Assembly (NCBI RefSeq): GCF_001426485.1
Contig: NZ_LMET01000001.1
Span: forward strand, 1,912,505 to 1,976,504
Reading direction: 5' to 3'
DNA length: 64,000 nt
Source: Aeromicrobium sp. Root472D3
GTDB lineage: Bacteria > Actinomycetota > Actinomycetes > Propionibacteriales > Nocardioidaceae
Shown one piece after another: positions 19,304 to 28,091 of the stretch (position 1 is the stretch's first letter; every line of letters begins with the position of its first letter). Both the position numbers and the translations under genes were made by a program. Under the pieces are notes generated by a model. That model made no database searches and had not been told where the DNA came from. It saw only the letters and a program-made list of their open reading frames with translations.

Positions 19304-20590
19304 ATGGATCTGTCTTCTGCCTGGTTGCTGCTCACCGCAGCCCTGGTGCTCTTCATGACGCCCGGACTGGCGTTCTTCTACGGAGGCCTCGTCAAGGCCT
19401 CGAGCGTGGTGTCGATGATGATGCTGAGCTTCGGCGCGATGGGACTCGTCGCCGTCCTCTGGGTCCTCTACGGCTTCAACATGGCCTTCGTCGACGGCAG
19501 CAGCGGAGACTGGATCCCCGAGGTCGTCGGCAACGCCTTCTCCGACTTCGGCATGGCCGACGCGGCGCAGGCCGCGTTCGCGGGCGAGGGTGAGCTGACG
19601 CTCGCCGGCGTGATCTTCGGTGGCACCTTCGCGATCATCACCGTCGCGCTGATCTCGGGTGCGATCGCCGACCGCGCCCGCTTCTTCCCGTGGATGGTCT
19701 TCGCCGGACTCTTCGCGACGCTGGTCTACTTCCCGGTCGCCGCCTCGGTGTTCTCGTTCGTCACCGACGACGCGGGCGTCCCGACGTTCACGGGCTGGGT
19801 CGGCCAGCTCGGCGGCCACCTGGGCCTCGACGTCGGCACGATCGACTACGCCGGTGGCACCGCGGTCCACATCAACGCCGGCGCCGCGGCGCTCGCGCTC
19901 GCGATCGTCCTGGGCAAGCGGGTCAACTTCAGCCGCGAGCTCCAGAAGCCCCACAACGTCCCGCTCGTGCTGATCGGCGCGGCCATCCTGTGGTTCGGCT
20001 GGTTCGGCTTCAACGGTGGCGCCGCCCTGGCGACCGGCACGGCCGGCACCAACGGGTCCGCGGGCCTGATCTTCGTCAACACGCTGGTGGCCCCGGCCGC
20101 CGCGCTGCTGGGCTGGATCCTGGTCGAGCACTTCAAGAACGGCAAGGCCACTGCGGTCGGCGCCGCGTCGGGCATCGTCGCCGGCCTCGTCGCGATCACG
20201 CCGGCGTGCGCCAACCTGTCGCCGCACTGGTCGATCGTGCTGGGTCTGCTCGCCGGTGGCGTCTGCGCCATCGCGATCGAGTTCAAGTACAAGCTCGGCT
20301 TCGACGACTCGCTCGACGTCGTGGGCATCCACCTCGTCGGCGGTGTCATCGGCACGCTCTACCTGGGCTTCTTCGCGATCGGCACGGGCCTGTTCACGGG
20401 TGGCGGCAACCTCGACCAGTTCATCGTGCAGCTGATCCCGGCCGCCGCGGTCGGCGCCTACTCGTTCGTCGTGGCCTTCATCCTGGGCACGATCATCGAC
20501 AAGACGATCGGCTTCCGCATCCAGGAGGACGAGGAGGCCGCCGGCATCGACTCGGTGCTGCACGGCGAGACGGGCTACGCGCTCAACTGA
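19304..20590 (+). CDS. amt: Ammonium transporter (second copy)
   Basis: 428-aa paralogue of the amt at 4.2 kb, with the same FMTPGLAFFYGGLVK start, pore histidines (VHINAGAAAL, IHLVGGVIG), ILWFGWFGFNGG and C-terminal tail. It differs by an inserted periplasmic stretch around residues 60-100 and by having no P-II gene next to it. It lies between trmD and rplS, breaking the usual trmD-rplS adjacency, so it is probably a separately regulated unit. The 192-bp leader has TTAAC and GTAAC repeats. Confidence 0.95.
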   Translation: MDLSSAWLLLTAALVLFMTPGLAFFYGGLVKASSVVSMMMLSFGAMGLVAVLWVLYGFNMAFVDGSSGDWIPEVVGNAFSDFGMADAAQAAFAGEGELTLAGVIFGGTFAIITVALISGAIADRARFFPWMVFAGLFATLVYFPVAASVFSFVTDDAGVPTFTGWVGQLGGHLGLDVGTIDYAGGTAVHINAGAAALALAIVLGKRVNFSRELQKPHNVPLVLIGAAILWFGWFGFNGGAALATGTAGTNGSAGLIFVNTLVAPAAALLGWILVEHFKNGKATAVGAASGIVAGLVAITPACANLSPHWSIVLGLLAGGVCAIAIEFKYKLGFDDSLDVVGIHLVGGVIGTLYLGFFAIGTGLFTGGGNLDQFIVQLIPAAAVGAYSFVVAFILGTIIDKTIGFRIQEDEEAAGIDSVLHGETGYALN

Positions 20591-20612
20591 CGCCTTCACC
20601 TCCGCACGACCC

Positions 20613-20645
20613 GACGCGCCCACCGGTACGCCCGGTGGGCGCGTC
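20613..20645 (+). terminator. Hairpin terminator after the second amt
   Basis: Perfect 14-bp stem (20613-20626 with 20632-20645) and a 5-nt loop, with no U-tract. Confidence 0.7.
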
Positions 20646-20825
20646 GTCGCGTGACGGCCCGAGCCGTCGGGCGGGAGGCGATTGGCTCCGGACGGGCGCG
20701 CTGTGGCAACATTGACCCTTGGCGCCGGACGGATCTGCCACAGGGGAGCCGTCGATCATCGCCAACTCATCCTTTTGATCCAACCCATCCGTGGGTGACC
20801 TGTGGCACCAGCGAGGAGCACAACC

Positions 20826-21176
20826 ATGACCAACCTCATCGACCAGGTCGCCAGCGCGTCGCTGCGCACCGATCTGCCGGCCTTCCGCCCGGGCGACACG
20901 CTCGAGGTCCACGTGAAGGTCATCGAGGGCAGCCGCTCGCGCATCCAGGTCTTCAAGGGCGTCTGCATCAAGGTCCAGGGCTCCGGCGTCGGCCGCACCT
21001 TCACGGTCCGCAAGGTCAGCTTCGGCGTCGGCGTCGAGCGCACCTTCCCGCTGCACACCCCCGTGATCGACCACATCGACGTCGCGATCCGCGGCGACGT
21101 GCGTCGCGCCAAGCTGTACTACCTGCGCAACCTGCGCGGCAAGGCAGCCAAGATCAAGGAGAAGCGCGACATCTGA
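20826..21176 (+). CDS. rplS: 50S ribosomal protein L19
   Basis: 116 aa starting [20 protein letters not shown]; the frame extends eight codons upstream, but the family start and the AGGAG about ten bases before ATG 20826 support the internal start. Core motifs [27 protein letters not shown] and [20 protein letters not shown] identify L19, located at the 30S-50S interface. The leader (20646-20825) is rich in GC and carries no gene. Confidence 0.97.
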   Translation: MTNLIDQVASASLRTDLPAFRPGDTLEVHVKVIEGSRSRIQVFKGVCIKVQGSGVGRTFTVRKVSFGVGVERTFPLHTPVIDHIDVAIRGDVRRAKLYYLRNLRGKAAKIKEKRDI

Positions 21177-21189
21177 GTCGCGCCACCCC

Positions 21190-21681
21190 ATGACCGACCG
21201 GTCCCTGGAGCCCTCGCCGTCCGCGGCGGGGGCTCCTGCCGTTCCCGCACCCCTCGACTGGACGCTGCGGCCCGCCCGCTCCGACGACGCGCTCTGGATG
21301 GCCGAGCTGCGCGCCGTCGTGATGCGTCCCGACCTCGAGCGCCTCGGTCGCTACGACAGTCATCGGGTGCGCCGCCGGTTCCTCGACGCGTTCGAGGCCC
21401 GTCACACCCGGGTCGTGCAGGTCGGCGGTGAACCGGTCGGCCTGTTCGCGGTGCGGCCCGAGCCGCGCGAGCGGTGGTTCGAGCACCTGTACCTGCGGTC
21501 CGACGTGCAGGGGCGCGGCCTCGGCGCGCAGCTGATGAAGCACGTGCTGCGGCGCGACGACGACGCACGCCCGTTCCGCCTCAACGTCCTGCAGGGGAGT
21601 GCGGCCCGGCGCCTCTACCAGCGGCACGGCTTCGTCGTCGAGCGCGAGGACGCCGTCGACGTCTGGATGGTCCGGCACTGA
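21190..21681 (+). CDS. GNAT-family N-acetyltransferase
   Basis: 163 aa. After a Pro/Ala-rich 20-residue N-terminus comes a single GNAT domain with the acetyl-CoA pyrophosphate loop in SDVQGRGLGAQLMKHVL and the C-terminal ARRLYQRHGFVVERED strand. The substrate cannot be predicted. It starts 13 bases after rplS and probably shares its transcript. Confidence 0.88.
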   Translation: MTDRSLEPSPSAAGAPAVPAPLDWTLRPARSDDALWMAELRAVVMRPDLERLGRYDSHRVRRRFLDAFEARHTRVVQVGGEPVGLFAVRPEPRERWFEHLYLRSDVQGRGLGAQLMKHVLRRDDDARPFRLNVLQGSAARRLYQRHGFVVEREDAVDVWMVRH

Positions 21682-21710
21682 GGCGTCGGTCCGCGTCCGC
21701 CGGCGACGGC

Positions 21711-21716
21711 TACGAT
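21711..21716 (+). promoter_or_regulatory. -10 box of first lepB, leaderless start
   Basis: TACGAT lies six bases before the GTG at 21723. Confidence 0.45.
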
Positions 21717-21722
21717 CGGCGG

Positions 21723-22382
21723 GTGCCCACGACGAAGCGACGCCTGCCGATCTGGCAGGAGACGATCCTGCTGGTGGTCGTGGCGGTCGTCATGGCCGTC
21801 GTGGTCAAGACGTTCTTCGTGCAGGCGTTCTACATCCCGTCGGGCTCGATGGAGCCGACCATGATGATCGACGACAAGATCCTCGTGCAGAAGGTCTCCT
21901 ACTGGGGCGGCGACGTGCACCGCGGCGACGTCGTCGTGTTCGACGACCCGGGGGGCTGGCTGCCGGTCTCCGACAGCGCGCGGCCCGGCAACGTCGCGCA
22001 GGAGGCGCTCGAGCGGATCGGGCTGTTCCCGAGCGGCGGTCACCTCATCAAGCGGGTCATCGGCGTGGGGGGCGACCACGTCGTGTGCTGCTCGAAGGGG
22101 CGGCTCACGGTCAACGACGAGCCGGTCGACGAGCCGTACCTGCTCGACGACACGGCGACGGCCGACACCCCCTTCGACGTCACGATCCCCGCCGGACGCC
22201 TGTGGGTCATGGGCGACAACCGGGGCAACTCCGAGGCGTCCCCGCAGCACCTGGGCGACCCCGGAGGCGGCTTCATCCGCGAGTCCGCGGTCGTCGGCAA
22301 GGCGTGGCTGCGGCTGTGGCCGCTGGGCCGCGCAGGCTTCGTCGACGGGACGTCGGCGTTCGACGACGTCCCCGCTCCCTGA
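21723..22382 (+). CDS. lepB: Type I signal peptidase (first of tandem pair)
   Basis: 219-aa membrane protease that cleaves Sec and Tat signal peptides. One N-terminal helix (about residues 11-30), then the S26 boxes: YIPSGSMEPTM with the nucleophile Ser, KILVQKVSYW, HLIKRVIGVGGDHVVC with the Lys general base, and VMGDNRGNSEAS. Start GTG is set by the -10 spacing and by the homologous start of the downstream copy. Confidence 0.95.
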   Translation: MPTTKRRLPIWQETILLVVVAVVMAVVVKTFFVQAFYIPSGSMEPTMMIDDKILVQKVSYWGGDVHRGDVVVFDDPGGWLPVSDSARPGNVAQEALERIGLFPSGGHLIKRVIGVGGDHVVCCSKGRLTVNDEPVDEPYLLDDTATADTPFDVTIPAGRLWVMGDNRGNSEASPQHLGDPGGGFIRESAVVGKAWLRLWPLGRAGFVDGTSAFDDVPAP

Positions 22383-22430
22383 GCGCGCGAACACGTTCCA
22401 GACGTCCGTCGGCCTGTTGAGCTCTGCGGC

Positions 22431-22436
22431 TAGGCT
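22431..22436 (+). promoter_or_regulatory. -10 box of second lepB, leaderless start
   Basis: TAGGCT lies six bases before the GTG at 22443. Confidence 0.45.
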
Positions 22437-22442
22437 CTCCGG

Positions 22443-23105
22443 GTGACCGACACGAAGAAGCGACAGCTCCCGGTCTGGCAGGAGTCGATCCTTCTGGTCC
22501 TCACCGCCATGGTGATGGCCGTCGTCGTCAAGACGTTCTTCCTGCAGGCGTTCTACATCCCGTCGGAGTCGATGGAGCCGACGATGCTGGTCGACGACAA
22601 GATCCTCGTGCAGAAGGTCTCCTACTGGGGCGGCGACGTGAAGCGCGGCGACGTCGTCGTGTTCGACGACCCGGGGGGCTGGCTGGGCCCCGACGAGTCC
22701 CGGCGCGCCAGCAACCCCGTCCAGAGCGTCCTCGAGAAGGTCGGCCTGTTCCCGACCGGCGGCCACCTGATCAAGCGGGTCATCGGCGTCGGCGGCGACA
22801 CCGTCGAGTGCTGCACCGACGGCAAGCTGACCGTCAACGGGGTCAAGCTCGACGAGCCCTACCTGCTCGACGAGACCGCGACGAAGGACCAGACCTTCGA
22901 GGTCAAGGTCCGCAAGGGCTACCTCTGGGTCATGGGCGACAACCGCGGCAACTCGTCCGACTCGCGCGCCCACCAGGCCGATCCGGGCGGCGGCCAGGTG
23001 TCGGAGAACGCCGTCGTCGGCAAGGCGTGGGTACGGGTGTGGCCGCTCGGACGCGCGGGATTCATCAAGAAGCCGTCGACCTTCGACGAGGTCAACGGCA
23101 GGTGA
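22443..23105 (+). CDS. lepB: Type I signal peptidase (second of tandem pair)
   Basis: 220 aa, closely similar along its whole length to the previous gene (shared KVSYWGGDV, VVVFDDPGGW, HLIKRVIGVGGD, PLGRAGF), indicating a tandem duplication. The nucleophile box is YIPSESMEPTM instead of YIPSGSMEPTM, and the regions after DPGGW and near the C-terminus differ most, which may change substrate choice. It overlaps rnhB by four bases (GTGA). Confidence 0.95.
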   Translation: MTDTKKRQLPVWQESILLVLTAMVMAVVVKTFFLQAFYIPSESMEPTMLVDDKILVQKVSYWGGDVKRGDVVVFDDPGGWLGPDESRRASNPVQSVLEKVGLFPTGGHLIKRVIGVGGDTVECCTDGKLTVNGVKLDEPYLLDETATKDQTFEVKVRKGYLWVMGDNRGNSSDSRAHQADPGGGQVSENAVVGKAWVRVWPLGRAGFIKKPSTFDEVNGR

Positions 23106-23848
23106 CCCGCAGCACCGGCGGCGCCGTCACCGGCACGAGACGCCCGTCCGTGCCGACCCTGCGCATCGAGCGGCAGATGCTGCGGTCCGGGCTGTCCGCG
23201 GTCGCCGGGTGCGACGAGGTGGGCCGGGGCGCGCTCAGCGGGCCTGCGACCGTCGCGATGGTCGTGGTGACCGCCGACAGCAAGCCGGCCCCGTTCGGGG
23301 TGCGCGACAGCAAGCTGCTGACGCCGCAGGCCCGTCAGGCGCTGGTGCCACGCATCCGGCGATGGGCCGCGGCGTCGGGGATCGGTCACGCCAGCCCCGC
23401 CGAGATCGACCAGCTCGGCATCATCGCGGCGCTGAGGCTCGCGGGCCACCGGGCGCTCGCCGGGCTGTCCGTGGTGCCCGACACGGTGCTGCTGGACGGC
23501 AACCACGACTACCTGCGGTTCCCCGACCCCGAGCAGCTCGAGGGGGCCGTGCCCGCGCCGAGGGTGCTGTCCGAGGTGCCCCCGGTGGTCACGATGATCA
23601 GGGCCGACCTGAGGTGCGCGGCGGTGGCGGCTGCCAGTGTCCTGGCCAAGACGGCGCGCGACGCGATCATGACGGAGCTGGCCGCCGACCACCCGCACTA
23701 CGGCTGGGACGAGAACAAGGGGTACGCCAGCTCCCACCACGTCGCGGCCCTCCGCACCCACGGCCCGAGCGAGCAGCACCGCCGCAGCTGGCGGCTGCCC
23801 GGCTGCGACGCCGATCCGGCCGACGCCGAGGTACCCGCGCGCCCGTGA
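23102..23848 (+). CDS. rnhB: Ribonuclease HII
   Basis: Cuts RNA in RNA-DNA hybrids and at single ribonucleotides in DNA. 248 aa; catalytic Asp-Glu in AGCDEVGRGALSGP, further acid residues in LLDGNHDYLRF, and the KTARDAIM and HYGWDENKGYAS segments of the family. A ~20-residue N-terminal extension precedes the fold. GTG overlaps the lepB stop. Confidence 0.95.
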   Translation: MTRSTGGAVTGTRRPSVPTLRIERQMLRSGLSAVAGCDEVGRGALSGPATVAMVVVTADSKPAPFGVRDSKLLTPQARQALVPRIRRWAAASGIGHASPAEIDQLGIIAALRLAGHRALAGLSVVPDTVLLDGNHDYLRFPDPEQLEGAVPAPRVLSEVPPVVTMIRADLRCAAVAAASVLAKTARDAIMTELAADHPHYGWDENKGYASSHHVAALRTHGPSEQHRRSWRLPGCDADPADAEVPARP

Positions 23849-23883
23849 CCGGAGTGTCAGCGCGGCCGCACGCCATCTGTCTG

Positions 23884-23889
23884 TAGCCT
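23884..23889 (+). promoter_or_regulatory. -10 box of the DUF2469 gene, leaderless start
   Basis: TAGCCT six bases before ATG 23896. Confidence 0.45.
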
Positions 23890-23895
23890 TGCGCC

Positions 23896-24207
23896 ATGAG
23901 TTCGGAAGACCTGGAGCGGTACGAGTCGGAGATGGAGCTGGCGCTCTACCGCGAGTACCGCGACGTCGTGTCGATCTTCAAGTACGTCGTCGAGACCGAC
24001 CGGCGGTTCTACCTGTGCAACGCGGTCGACGTGAAGGTGCGTTCCGAGACGGGCGACGCCTACTTCGAGGTCTCGATGAACGACGCCTGGGTGTGGGACA
24101 TCTACCGCCCGGCCCGCTTCGCCAAGAACGTCAAGGTGCTGACGTTCAAGGACGTCAACGTCGAGGAGCTGCAGGACTCCGACGTCAAGGTGCCCGAGAG
24201 CGCCTGA
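23896..24207 (+). CDS. Conserved actinobacterial DUF2469 protein
   Basis: 103 aa, starting MSSEDLERYESEMELALYRE, with the aromatic run AYFEVSMNDAWVWDIYRPAR. It belongs to the DUF2469 family, nearly universal in Actinobacteria between rnhB and yraN; the biochemical function is not established. Confidence 0.92.
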   Translation: MSSEDLERYESEMELALYREYRDVVSIFKYVVETDRRFYLCNAVDVKVRSETGDAYFEVSMNDAWVWDIYRPARFAKNVKVLTFKDVNVEELQDSDVKVPESA

Positions 24208-24311
24208 CGCTCTCGCAGGCGTCCGTCCACAGCTGACCGTGGTCGTGCGCGGCGTCCACAGGACGTCCGCGGTGCCTGTCGGCGCGCCGGTCCGGCGACG
24301 ACGCTGGACGC

Positions 24312-24674
24312 ATGACGTATCAGCGCAGCAAGTCCGTCGGCCAGTACGGCGAGCGGGTCGCGGCCGATCATCTCCGCGGGCTGGGGATGGTCGTGCTGGC
24401 GACCAACTGGACGTGCCGGTTCGGCGAGATCGACATCGTGGCCCGTGACGGCTCGACCCTCGTGATCTGCGAGGTCAAGACCCGCACGTCCCACGAGCAC
24501 GGTGGCCCGTTCGAGGCCGTCACGGGGCAGAAGGCCGCGAGGCTCCGCCGGCTCGCGACGCACTGGCTCGAGGTGCACGACGTCTCGCCGCCCAGCGTCC
24601 GCATCGACGTCGTCTCGGTCGTGGTGCCGCCCAAGGGCGGCCCGATCGTCGAGCGCATCGCGGGGGTGGCCTGA
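24312..24674 (+). CDS. yraN: YraN-family putative endonuclease
   Basis: 120 aa with the restriction-endonuclease-like core: GERVAADHLRGLGM, then the catalytic Glu/Asp/ExK set in FGEIDIVARDGSTLVICEVKTR. Commonly next to comM and dprA. The stop codon overlaps the comM ATG (TGATG), so before the insertion yraN-comM-dprA formed one tightly coupled unit. Confidence 0.93.
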   Translation: MTYQRSKSVGQYGERVAADHLRGLGMVVLATNWTCRFGEIDIVARDGSTLVICEVKTRTSHEHGGPFEAVTGQKAARLRRLATHWLEVHDVSPPSVRIDVVSVVVPPKGGPIVERIAGVA

Positions 24675-25593
24675 TGGCCGCCGCGACCCACTCGGTGACC
24701 CTCGACGGTCTGTCGGGTCGGGCGATCGAGGTCGAGGCCGACATCGGGGGAGGCCTGCCGCAGACCGTGCTGGTCGGCCTCGTCGACACGATGGTCACCG
24801 AGGCGCGCGACCGGTGTCGGTCGGCGGTGTCCAACTCCGGCACGACGTGGCCCGACCAGCGGGTCACGATCAACCTGGCGCCGTCGACGCTGCCCAAGAG
24901 CGGCTCGCACTACGACCTCGCGATCGCGCTCGCGGTGTTCGCGGCCAAGTCGCTCATCCCGGCCGAGCAGCTGGCCGGCGCCGCCTTTCTCGGTGAGCTG
25001 GCCCTCGACGGTCGCCTGCGGGCGATCCGCGGCGTGCTGCCGGCGACGATGGCCGCCGCCGAGGCGGGCTTCGAGCGCGTGTTCGTGCCGGAGGTCAACG
25101 TCCCCGAGGCCGAGCTCGTCCAGGGCATCGCCGTGGTCGGGGTGCGGTCGCTGCGCCAGACCGTCGCCCTGCTGACGGGTCAGGAGCAGCCTGACGACCC
25201 GCCCGTCCCGCCGCTCGACGACACCCCGTCGATCTCGTGGACGTCCGGCGACCGGCTGGCGCACCTCGACCTCGCCGACATCTCCGGGCAGGACGACTCG
25301 CGCATGGCGCTGCTGGTCGCTGCGGCCGGAGGGCACCACCTGCTCATGACCGGGCCGCCCGGCATCGGCAAGACCATGCTGGCCCAGCGTCTGCCGGGCC
25401 TGCTGCCCGACCTGACGCACGAGCAGTCGCTGGCGGTCAGTGCGGTGCACTCGGTCGCGGGCGTCCTGCCGAGCGACGCCCCGCTGCTGACGCGGCCGCC
25501 GTTCCTGGACCCGCACCACACCGCCAGCGCCGTCTCGATCGTCGGAGGGGGCAGCCGGGCCATCAGGCCGGGTGCGCTGAGCCTGGCCCACCA

Positions 25594-25607
25594 CGGGGTG
25601 CTGTTCC
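25594..25607. repeat. attL core (14-bp direct repeat)
   Basis: CGGGGTGCTGTTCC, identical to 41311-41324. The crossover dinucleotide inferred from the attP dyad is GG at 25595-25596. Confidence 0.85.
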
Positions 25608-25619
25608 ATGAATGTAAGG
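25597..25619. other. Element-side half of attP (left junction)
   Basis: The 23 bases right of the GG dinucleotide are the inverted match (18 of 23) of 41289-41311 at the other end. Joined through GG they form a 48-bp dyad with inner arms CAGCACC/GGTGCTG and outer arms CCyTACATT. This is the organisation expected for a large serine integrase attP. Confidence 0.75.
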
Positions 25620-25626
25620 TCTGAGG

Positions 25627-27159
25627 ATGCCCGGAACCGCAGCGATCTACGTGCGCATCAGTAAGGATTCCACACGTCAGGGCCTGGGAGTGGAGCGTCA
25701 GGAGGCAGCCTGCCGGGAACTTGCGGGACGGGAGGGACTGACGGTCGGGGACGAGGCAATTTTCAAAGACAACGACATCAGCGCCAGCACGAACAGCCGG
25801 AAGCCCCGTCCCGCCTTCGATGCCATGGTTTCTGCGGTGCGAGCCGGAAAGTTCACTCACGTCGTCTCGCACAGCAACACCCGCCTGACTCGACGGATGC
25901 GCGAGTTAGAAGACCTGATCGAACTATCCAAAGAAACGGGCGTGCAGTACCTCACCGTCGTCAGCGGCAACGACAACCTTGCTACCGCCACCGGAAAGCA
26001 GATGGCCCGAATCAAGGGCAGCATTGCAGCGGGTGAAGCCGACCTCACCAGCGAGCGAGTGAAGGACGCGGCCAAGCAGCGTGCCGAGATGGGCAAGCCG
26101 AAGCACAGCCGATACCGGACCTTTGGCTATGACGCCGAGTTCAAGGCGATACCCGAAGAGGCCGACGTCATCCGGGATGCTTTCGAACGGGTGGTGCGCG
26201 GGGAGTCGGTCTCTTCCATCGCTGTTCTGTGGCGGGAGAATGGCGTCAACATGGGCAATGGCAAGGATGTTCACTACTCGACCGTCAAGAACGTCGTGAG
26301 AAGGCACCTGTACGCCGCTCTGTCGACGTACAAGGGCGAAGTCGTAAGCCGGTCCACTGCGGAGCCAATCGTCTCAGAGGCCCTGTTTTGGGCGGCTCAG
26401 GACGTGCTGGACAGGAAGCGAAATCCTCGCAGCGGGAAGAACGCGCGGCGGTATCTGTTGGCAGGACTTATCCAGTGCGGGGAGTGCGGGCACGTCCTCT
26501 ACGGATCGCACACCTACACGAACAAGTCGGGCAACTCCCGGCACTCGTACATCTGCAAGACCCACATGCAGGGATGCGGCAAGGTCTCCGTTATGGGTCA
26601 TCACATCGATGAGATGGTCCTGACGATGGTCAAGCGCCGGATGACGATGACCGACGCCATCGCGGTACCCGAGACCATCGACTACCAGTCGAAGATTCAG
26701 GCTCTCGAAGAGCAGATGCAGGTAGCACGAGCCGACGTCCGCGAGGGCCGGTTGACCTTCCTGGACATCCGCGAAACGCTCATCGACTTGTCACAGCAGA
26801 AGACGGCGCTTGAAGCCCTTGCGGTGGCTCAGGAGGACGAGGAGGCGAACTACGTGCCCAACAGGACGTGGGTTGAGTTCAAGACCGCATCGTTGTCAGA
26901 GCAGATGGCGACGGTCGGTGCCGTCATTCAAGGTGTCGTCGTTTCCGCTGCCACGTCAAACAAGTGGGACGCCAGTAGGGTGACGATCTATACGAAGCGG
27001 GGTAACGCGGTCCCCGGTACAAGCATCAAATCCGACGTAGGTGATATGCGCCGGATCGTGGCGGGGTTCCGAGATATCCCGGTGAAGCCGACGAAATTGA
27101 GCAAGCCAATCAAGGGACTTGACGGCAAGTTCGCGGGTTCAAACAAGGCCGACAACTAG
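25627..27159 (+). CDS. int: Large serine integrase
   Basis: 510 aa. Resolvase catalytic domain at residues 5-150 with nucleophile Ser12 in IYVRISKD, the GVERQEAACREL segment and HSNTRLTRRMRELEDLI. The position matching gamma-delta Asp67 is Thr here while both Arg are kept. A recombinase domain follows (FGYDAEF, ERVVRGESVSSIA), then a zinc-ribbon region (CGECGHVLYG ... YICKTHMQGCG, about 285-325) with a coiled-coil insertion around 350-400. It should catalyse attP x attB recombination without host factors, needing a directionality factor for excision. The ATG is only 20 bp from the attL core, with AGGTCTGAGG as ribosome-binding site, so its promoter lies across the junction. Confidence 0.95.
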   Translation: MPGTAAIYVRISKDSTRQGLGVERQEAACRELAGREGLTVGDEAIFKDNDISASTNSRKPRPAFDAMVSAVRAGKFTHVVSHSNTRLTRRMRELEDLIELSKETGVQYLTVVSGNDNLATATGKQMARIKGSIAAGEADLTSERVKDAAKQRAEMGKPKHSRYRTFGYDAEFKAIPEEADVIRDAFERVVRGESVSSIAVLWRENGVNMGNGKDVHYSTVKNVVRRHLYAALSTYKGEVVSRSTAEPIVSEALFWAAQDVLDRKRNPRSGKNARRYLLAGLIQCGECGHVLYGSHTYTNKSGNSRHSYICKTHMQGCGKVSVMGHHIDEMVLTMVKRRMTMTDAIAVPETIDYQSKIQALEEQMQVARADVREGRLTFLDIRETLIDLSQQKTALEALAVAQEDEEANYVPNRTWVEFKTASLSEQMATVGAVIQGVVVSAATSNKWDASRVTIYTKRGNAVPGTSIKSDVGDMRRIVAGFRDIPVKPTKLSKPIKGLDGKFAGSNKADN

Positions 27160-27167
27160 GAGAGTAA

Positions 27168-27386
27168 ATGTTGAGAGAAGTAGTTTTTGAAACGATTGAG
27201 CCTGACGGCTACACGCTGTACGGAACCAACGACACCGAAGAGGCGATCGAGCGACTTGTTGGCATCGTCATGCGGAGCGGGCAGCGGGTTGAGACTCACG
27301 AGTTGATACGCGGGATGCTGGCAGACGGCAGTCTGGTGATGACGGTGGACGCCGGAGCAGTCAGGTTTGACAAAGGTGACGTCTGA
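27168..27386 (+). CDS. Small acidic protein downstream of the serine integrase
   Basis: 72 aa, eight bases after int, preceded by AGGAGAG. Predicted alpha/beta; segments TNDTEEAIERLVGIVMRSG and ETHELIRGMLADGSLVM look like two helices around a turn. No recognised family. Being co-transcribed with int, it is a candidate accessory or recombination directionality factor, but that rests on position alone. Confidence 0.6.
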   Translation: MLREVVFETIEPDGYTLYGTNDTEEAIERLVGIVMRSGQRVETHELIRGMLADGSLVMTVDAGAVRFDKGDV

Positions 27387-27412
27387 CGGGTTCCTCCCTC
27401 ACGAAGGTGCAA

Positions 27413-27781
27413 TCACAGGTTAAGGATTTCACGCCACGGCATCCGCACTACTGACCAGATGAAGATTGGCCCGACAACGAGCGTGTAGATGAGCGTGAAG
27501 ATCATCTGACCTCGGAAGCCCCATCGCGCGTCAACGAACTTGACCATGTAGAACATGCTGATTGCCCCGAAACTTATTGCGGCGATGATCCCAAGGACGC
27601 TCATGGCTGTGTCGTCTGAGACATACCCAGCGGCGTAGGCAACTACGAACGCCCCAACACCGAGGATCGCCCACTGAATGACGTTCTGGGCGATGGGACG
27701 CCAGAACTCTTCGTCTTTCAACCAACCTAGGAAGGTCTTGGTGGGTGAGGAGGGCGCGGGTGGAGATTGATTTGATGTCAT
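27413..27781 (-). CDS. Small membrane protein, three predicted helices
   Basis: 122 aa. A Pro/Ser-rich cytoplasmic N-terminus (MTSNQSPPAPSSPTK) is followed by hydrophobic segments near residues 35-52, 58-80 and 92-112. Opposite orientation to int and packaging genes, so it is probably expressed from its own promoter in the integrated state (cargo or exclusion function is a guess). Not recognised. Confidence 0.55.
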   Translation of the reverse strand: MTSNQSPPAPSSPTKTFLGWLKDEEFWRPIAQNVIQWAILGVGAFVVAYAAGYVSDDTAMSVLGIIAAISFGAISMFYMVKFVDARWGFRGQMIFTLIYTLVVGPIFIWSVVRMPWREILNL

Positions 27782-28091
27782 GGAAGAACCTTAGCGTATT
27801 TCGAGATTAGAGCGCCGGTACCTGGAAGCAATGAATGATATACTGTACATATAGTCATACCGATCATCAATAAATTAGTGTAGTTGAGTGTCCTAGGTGT
27901 GGTTATACAAAATACTTCAAGTCTTAACAGTAAGACTAATTAAGGAGAAGTATGGTGTACGTGTCCGTTGGTGGCCATGGTAGATGCTGACATCATGAAC
28001 CCGGTTACATTCCGGCTGGGAACTAGGGCTAGTAAATTGAGTGTATTTACATAGCACGTAAGAGACACGCGCACTTAATACTTAAAGATAT
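27782..28091. other. AT-rich noncoding region before the packaging genes
   Basis: 310 bp of markedly low GC without a convincing gene longer than 12 codons. It contains TATACT (27839-27844) and TATACA (27904-27909) as possible -10 boxes, one TAGTGT motif (27876-27881) shared with the main control region, and a 7-bp-stem hairpin AGTCTTA-ACAG-TAAGACT (27920-27937). Such AT-rich DNA is the expected target of the Lsr2-like protein. Confidence 0.5.
27952..27990 (+). CDS. Possible 12-residue leader ORF
   Basis: AAGGAGAA followed by ATG with good spacing opens a 12-codon ORF (MVYVSVGGHGRC), just after the hairpin at 27920-27937. A ribosome-binding site this strong before so short a frame suggests a leader peptide; nothing else supports it. 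Confidence 0.25.
   Translation: MVYVSVGGHGRC

Larger units (their letters stand above)
24674..25624 (+). pseudogene. comM: comM (YifB) N-terminal fragment, split by the mobile element
   Basis: Encodes the first 311 codons of the Mg-chelatase-like AAA+ protein ComM, a hexameric branch-migration helicase that extends recombination during DNA uptake. The Lon-protease-like N-domain and the Walker A loop GPPGIGKTML (Lys near residue 233) are present. At the element boundary the frame runs into five foreign codons (HECKV) and a stop, so Walker B, sensor residues and the C-terminal domain are missing. Joining base 25607 to 41325 restores 526 codons in frame. Function is almost certainly lost while the element is integrated. 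Confidence 0.93.
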
